Shown: one piece after another, positions 60,642 to 64,000 of the stretch
Layout of the letters: each line of letters opens with the position of its first letter
Position numbering within the stretch: position 1 is the first letter of the stretch
DNA from: Desulfosporosinus youngiae DSM 17734
GTDB lineage: Bacteria > Bacillota > Desulfitobacteriia > Desulfitobacteriales > Desulfitobacteriaceae
Length of the DNA: 64,000 bases
NCBI RefSeq assembly: GCF_000244895.1
Contig: NZ_CM001441.1
Coordinates: 1,756,226-1,820,225, forward strand
Direction: 5' to 3'
Made by a program: the position numbers and the translations under genes
Notes under the pieces: generated by a model
Database searches by the model: none
Seen by the model: the letters and a program-made list of their open reading frames with translations, nothing else
What the model was told of the DNA's origin: nothing

Positions 60642-62369
60642 ATGGTAAAGCTGTTTCGATTACTAAAACCGTATACTGCCTATATTTTTGCAATTGTCGC
60701 GCTGCTCTTTGTACAAGTAATGTCAGATCTCTATTTGCCGACGTTAATGGCCGACTTAGTCGACATAGGTATCGTCAATAAAGATATTAACTATATCATA
60801 AGAATCGGCAGTTTTATGCTGCTCATTGCAGCAGGAGGGACATTATGCGCAATTATCGCTGCCTTCCTGTCCTCAAAGACAGCCGTAGGCTTTGGGAAAA
60901 TAGTACGGGAAAAACTCTTCAGCAGAGTCGAAAGCTTCTCTCTTCATGAGTTTGATAGCTTTGGGACTGCCACGCTGATTACCAGGACAACGAATGATGT
61001 AACTCAAATCCAAAATGTGTCGGTTATGATCCTGACGATGATGGTGACCGCCCCGTTAACCTCGATCGGTGGAATTGTGATGGCGCTGCGGCAAGATACT
61101 TCATTAGCCTGGGTGCTTGTGGTTGTAATCCCCATATTATTCAGCATTATTGGAGTGACGCTGTATAAAGGACTGCCTTTATTCAAATTGATGCAGGAAA
61201 AGCTGGATAAATTAAATTTAGTTTTAAGGGAAAACCTTACAGGGATTAGGGTCATACGTGCCTTTAATCGTATCGATAAAGAAAAAGTGCGCTTCGATGA
61301 CGCTAACGCAGATCTTATGAACAACGCTATTAAGATTAATCTAATCATGGCTGCTTTGATGCCGGTCATGATGCTGGTCATGAACCTTACATCGGTAGCC
61401 CTTGTTTGGTTTGGTGCGATTAGAATTGACTCGGGAGATATGCAGATCGGATCTCTCCTGGCCTTTATTCAATATGCGACCCAGATTTTATTCTCTTTGT
61501 TGATGTTAGTGATGTTGTTTATTATGATCCCCCGTGCTGAGGTTTCCGCAGTCAGGATTAATGAAGTTCTTGAGACGGGATTGGATATTAAGGATCCTGA
61601 AACCCCAGTAAAAGCAGATCATGCCAAAGGAGTCGTTGAATTTAAGGATGTTTCCTTTCGCTATCCCGGTGCGGACCAACCTGCCCTCAGTAAAATAACC
61701 TTTACGGCGAAGCCGGGGGAACTGGTGGCAATTATCGGAGGAACCGGTTCAGGTAAAACAACCTTAATCAATTTAATCACCCGTTTCTATGATGCGGAAA
61801 ACGGATGTGTTCTAATTGACGGGACAGATGTCCGGGAAATGAGTCAGAAAGCCCTGCGCGCTAAGATAGGTTTTGTTCCTCAAAAGACAGTCCTTTTTTC
61901 AGGCACGGTTGCGGAAAATATTCGATATGGCAAGCAAGATGCCACTTTAGAAGAGATCAAGCATGCAGCCGATGTGGCTCAAGCGACTGAGTTTATCTCA
62001 GAATTGGAGAAGGGTTTCGAGTATACTATTGCCCAGGGGGGAACCAACCTTTCCGGAGGACAGAAACAACGTCTCTCTATTGCCCGGGCCTTGGTGCGAA
62101 AACCTGAAATCTATATTTTTGATGATAGCTTTTCCGCTTTGGACTTCAAAACAGATGCTAAGCTGCGGGCTGCTTTAAGACCTGAAATTGCTGAAGCTAC
62201 GGTATTCTTAATTGCCCAGAGTGTTTCAACGGTTAGGGATGCAGACAAAATTATAGTTTTAGATGAGGGACTGATCGCGGGAATGGGAACTCATACTGAA
62301 TTGTTAAATACTTGTGAGGTGTATCGTGAGCTTGTGGCTTCACAACTGTCCGAGGAGGAATTGAGATGA
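60642..62369 (+). CDS. ABC exporter half-transporter, degenerate-site subunit
   Basis: A 575-residue half-transporter: six TM helices (~1-310) and an ATPase with GGTGSGKTT, LSGGQKQRLSIARAL and IFDDSFSALD. The residue after Walker B is Asp instead of the catalytic Glu, as in the degenerate site of heterodimeric exporters such as TM287 and BmrC. ATG 60642 has GGAGGTGAT. It overlaps the next subunit by ATGA, so the two form a heterodimer that probably exports drugs or other hydrophobic compounds. Confidence 0.9.
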   Translation: MVKLFRLLKPYTAYIFAIVALLFVQVMSDLYLPTLMADLVDIGIVNKDINYIIRIGSFMLLIAAGGTLCAIIAAFLSSKTAVGFGKIVREKLFSRVESFSLHEFDSFGTATLITRTTNDVTQIQNVSVMILTMMVTAPLTSIGGIVMALRQDTSLAWVLVVVIPILFSIIGVTLYKGLPLFKLMQEKLDKLNLVLRENLTGIRVIRAFNRIDKEKVRFDDANADLMNNAIKINLIMAALMPVMMLVMNLTSVALVWFGAIRIDSGDMQIGSLLAFIQYATQILFSLLMLVMLFIMIPRAEVSAVRINEVLETGLDIKDPETPVKADHAKGVVEFKDVSFRYPGADQPALSKITFTAKPGELVAIIGGTGSGKTTLINLITRFYDAENGCVLIDGTDVREMSQKALRAKIGFVPQKTVLFSGTVAENIRYGKQDATLEEIKHAADVAQATEFISELEKGFEYTIAQGGTNLSGGQKQRLSIARALVRKPEIYIFDDSFSALDFKTDAKLRAALRPEIAEATVFLIAQSVSTVRDADKIIVLDEGLIAGMGTHTELLNTCEVYRELVASQLSEEELR

Positions 62370-64000
62370 GTGGAGAACGCAATACCAAAAAGGATAAAGG
62401 CTTTTCCGGCGGCGGGCCGGGAGGTCCAATGGGATCTCTCGGCAAACCAGTGGTAAAAGCTAAGGATTTCAAAGGAACCCTCTTAAGGCTTCTGAATTAT
62501 CTGAAGCCCCAGAGAACTAAATTTATTATCGTGTTTCTTTTCGCCGGACTGAGTACAATTTTTAGTATTCTCGGACCCAAAATTATGGGGAAAGGAATCA
62601 CTAAAATCGGAGAAGGCTTTGGGGCCAAAATGGCGGCGCTGCAGATGGGAAAGCCTGTTCCATCCTTGGATTTTACCTATATCGGGCATATCGTCCTGAT
62701 TCTTATTGGGCTGTATCTGATCAGTGCCGCATTTGGTTATATACAGCAGTATATTATGGCTGGAGTTGCCCAGAAAACAGTTTACAAGCTGCGTAAGGAC
62801 GTTGATGAAAAGCTTGCCAAATTGCCGCTGAGGTTCTTTGATGCCAGGACTCATGGCGAGATTTTAAGCCGGGTTACCAACGACATTGATAATATTTCGA
62901 CAACCCTGCAGCAAAGTCTCACTCAGCTCATAACCTCGATTGTCACCCTGATTGGGGTTGTGGTTATGATGTTGTCAATCAGTCCTTTGCTGACCCTGAT
63001 CGTAATTTTAACCTTACCGCTTTATATGATTGTCACGATGAGCGTTGCCAAACGTTCTCAAAAACACTTTGCGGCTCAGCAAAAATCCCTGGGCGAATTA
63101 AATGGACATGTTGAAGAAATGTATTCCGGTCACAAAGTCGTTAAGGCCTATGGGCGTGAGGATGAATCCATAGGAACCTTTAATAAGATTAATGAAAGAC
63201 TGTACTCGGCAGGCTATAAAGCCCAGTTTATTTCCGGCGTAATTATGCCTCTCATGAGATTCGTCAGTAACCTTGGTTATGTGATTATTTGCGTCGTCGG
63301 CGGAGTTTTTGCAACCAGAGGGCTGATAACTATTGGAGATATTCTGGCCTTTATTCAATATTCCAGGCAATTCACCCAGCCTATAGTACAGACCGCTAAT
63401 ATAGCTAATATCATTCAATCAACGGTTGCCTCGGCTGAACGTGTTTTTGAACTGCTGGATGAGGAAGAAGAAGTACCGGATTCAATGGAGGCCAAGGTGA
63501 TAACCTTCCCTAAAGGAAATGTTCGATTTGAAAATGTGGATTTCAGTTATAATGCTGAAGAATCATTAATTAAAGAAATCAATATTGATGTTAAACAGGG
63601 CCATACTATTGCTATCGTTGGTCCAACGGGGGCAGGCAAAACCACACTTGTCAATCTATTAATGCGGTTCTATGAAATAAATGCCGGCAGAATAACCATT
63701 GACGGAGTGGATATCAGGGATATAAAGCGCGGTGCTTTACGCAGCATGTTCGGTATGGTGCTTCAGGAGACGTGGCTGTTTAATGGAACAATTCTTGAGA
63801 ATATCGCCTATGGCCGTGAAGGGGCTACAGAAGAAGAGGTAATTCGGGCATCCAAAGCTGCTCATGCCCACCATTTCATCAAGACACTTCCCGATGGCTA
63901 TCAGACAATCTTAAATGAAGAAGCCTCCAATATTTCTCAAGGGCAAAAACAGCTTCTCACCATTGCCCGTGCTATCCTGGCTGATCCGGCTATTTTAATT
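62366..64000 (+). CDS. ABC exporter half-transporter (3' end outside window)
   Basis: At least 545 residues, running to the window end with no stop. A Gly-rich N-terminal tail (SGGGPGGPMGSLGKP) of about 35 residues precedes six TM helices, then an ATPase with GPTGAGKTT. The signature reads SQGQKQLLTIARAIL instead of LSGGQ. The sequence ends within Walker B, so whether the catalytic Glu is present cannot be seen. ATG 62366 overlaps the previous stop. Partner of the subunit at 60642. Confidence 0.9.
   Translation, partial: MSGERNTKKDKGFSGGGPGGPMGSLGKPVVKAKDFKGTLLRLLNYLKPQRTKFIIVFLFAGLSTIFSILGPKIMGKGITKIGEGFGAKMAALQMGKPVPSLDFTYIGHIVLILIGLYLISAAFGYIQQYIMAGVAQKTVYKLRKDVDEKLAKLPLRFFDARTHGEILSRVTNDIDNISTTLQQSLTQLITSIVTLIGVVVMMLSISPLLTLIVILTLPLYMIVTMSVAKRSQKHFAAQQKSLGELNGHVEEMYSGHKVVKAYGREDESIGTFNKINERLYSAGYKAQFISGVIMPLMRFVSNLGYVIICVVGGVFATRGLITIGDILAFIQYSRQFTQPIVQTANIANIIQSTVASAERVFELLDEEEEVPDSMEAKVITFPKGNVRFENVDFSYNAEESLIKEINIDVKQGHTIAIVGPTGAGKTTLVNLLMRFYEINAGRITIDGVDIRDIKRGALRSMFGMVLQETWLFNGTILENIAYGREGATEEEVIRASKAAHAHHFIKTLPDGYQTILNEEASNISQGQKQLLTIARAILADPAILI

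Noticed and set aside
1-64000. CRISPR arrays, rRNA, tRNA and complete insertion sequences.
   Set aside because: I looked for regular spaced repeats, tRNA-like cloverleafs and transposase genes and found none I can support.

Overview
The window looks like the chromosome of a spore-forming, Gram-positive sulfate reducer of the Peptococcaceae, most like Desulfosporosinus. It has a dissimilatory sulfate reduction cluster of the Gram-positive type (QmoB, a soluble HdrC-HdrB-like protein, Sat, short AprB, AprA), moderately AT-rich DNA, strong Shine-Dalgarno sites and many TTG/GTG starts. The genus is inferred from gene content, not from a database comparison.

Layout. (1) 1-6.6 kb: sulfate activation and APS reduction (qmoB end, hdr-like gene, sat, aprB, aprA), then a YlbF-family gene. 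(2) 7.3-27.4 kb: an anion-transport island. Four transporter loci (SulP; SLC13/DASS; ArsB/NhaD-type; TauE/SafE with a partner protein) are interleaved with four universal stress proteins, five members of one unrecognised ~205-residue family (called P1-P5 here), a split NtrC-type two-component pair and several unknown small genes. Four genes in this island share a conserved leader (leaders A-D): a promoter-like pair of boxes, a Shine-Dalgarno-like box at nearly fixed distance, and a hairpin with a conserved central mismatch. (3) 27.4-29.5 kb: an odd GC-rich patch and a TerD/zinc-ribbon/TerB-like stress protein. (4) 29.5-54.8 kb: a sigma-54-controlled carboxylic-acid catabolic region with two MFS transporters, a CaiB-type CoA-transferase, a fused type I CoA-transferase, two acyl-CoA dehydrogenases, two enoyl-CoA hydratases, a 3-hydroxyacyl-CoA dehydrogenase and three thiolases, with four sigma-54 activators (one PrpR-like, three tandem PAS-type paralogues). 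Six sigma-54 -24/-12 promoters are visible. Four have a TTTACA-type upstream element and two have TTGCAT-type sites with a long perfect inverted repeat before the promoter. (5) 54.8-64 kb: hotdog thioesterase, ArsC-like protein, YceG and TelA tellurite/toxic-anion proteins, then a MarR regulator with a heterodimeric ABC exporter, the second subunit cut by the window end.

How it fits together. Sulfate taken up by the island's transporters would be activated by Sat and reduced by AprBA. Electrons for this could come from beta-oxidation of the organic acids handled in region 4. The strongest candidate for an undescribed system is the repeated association of anion transporter, Usp and P-family protein, together with the shared leader element.
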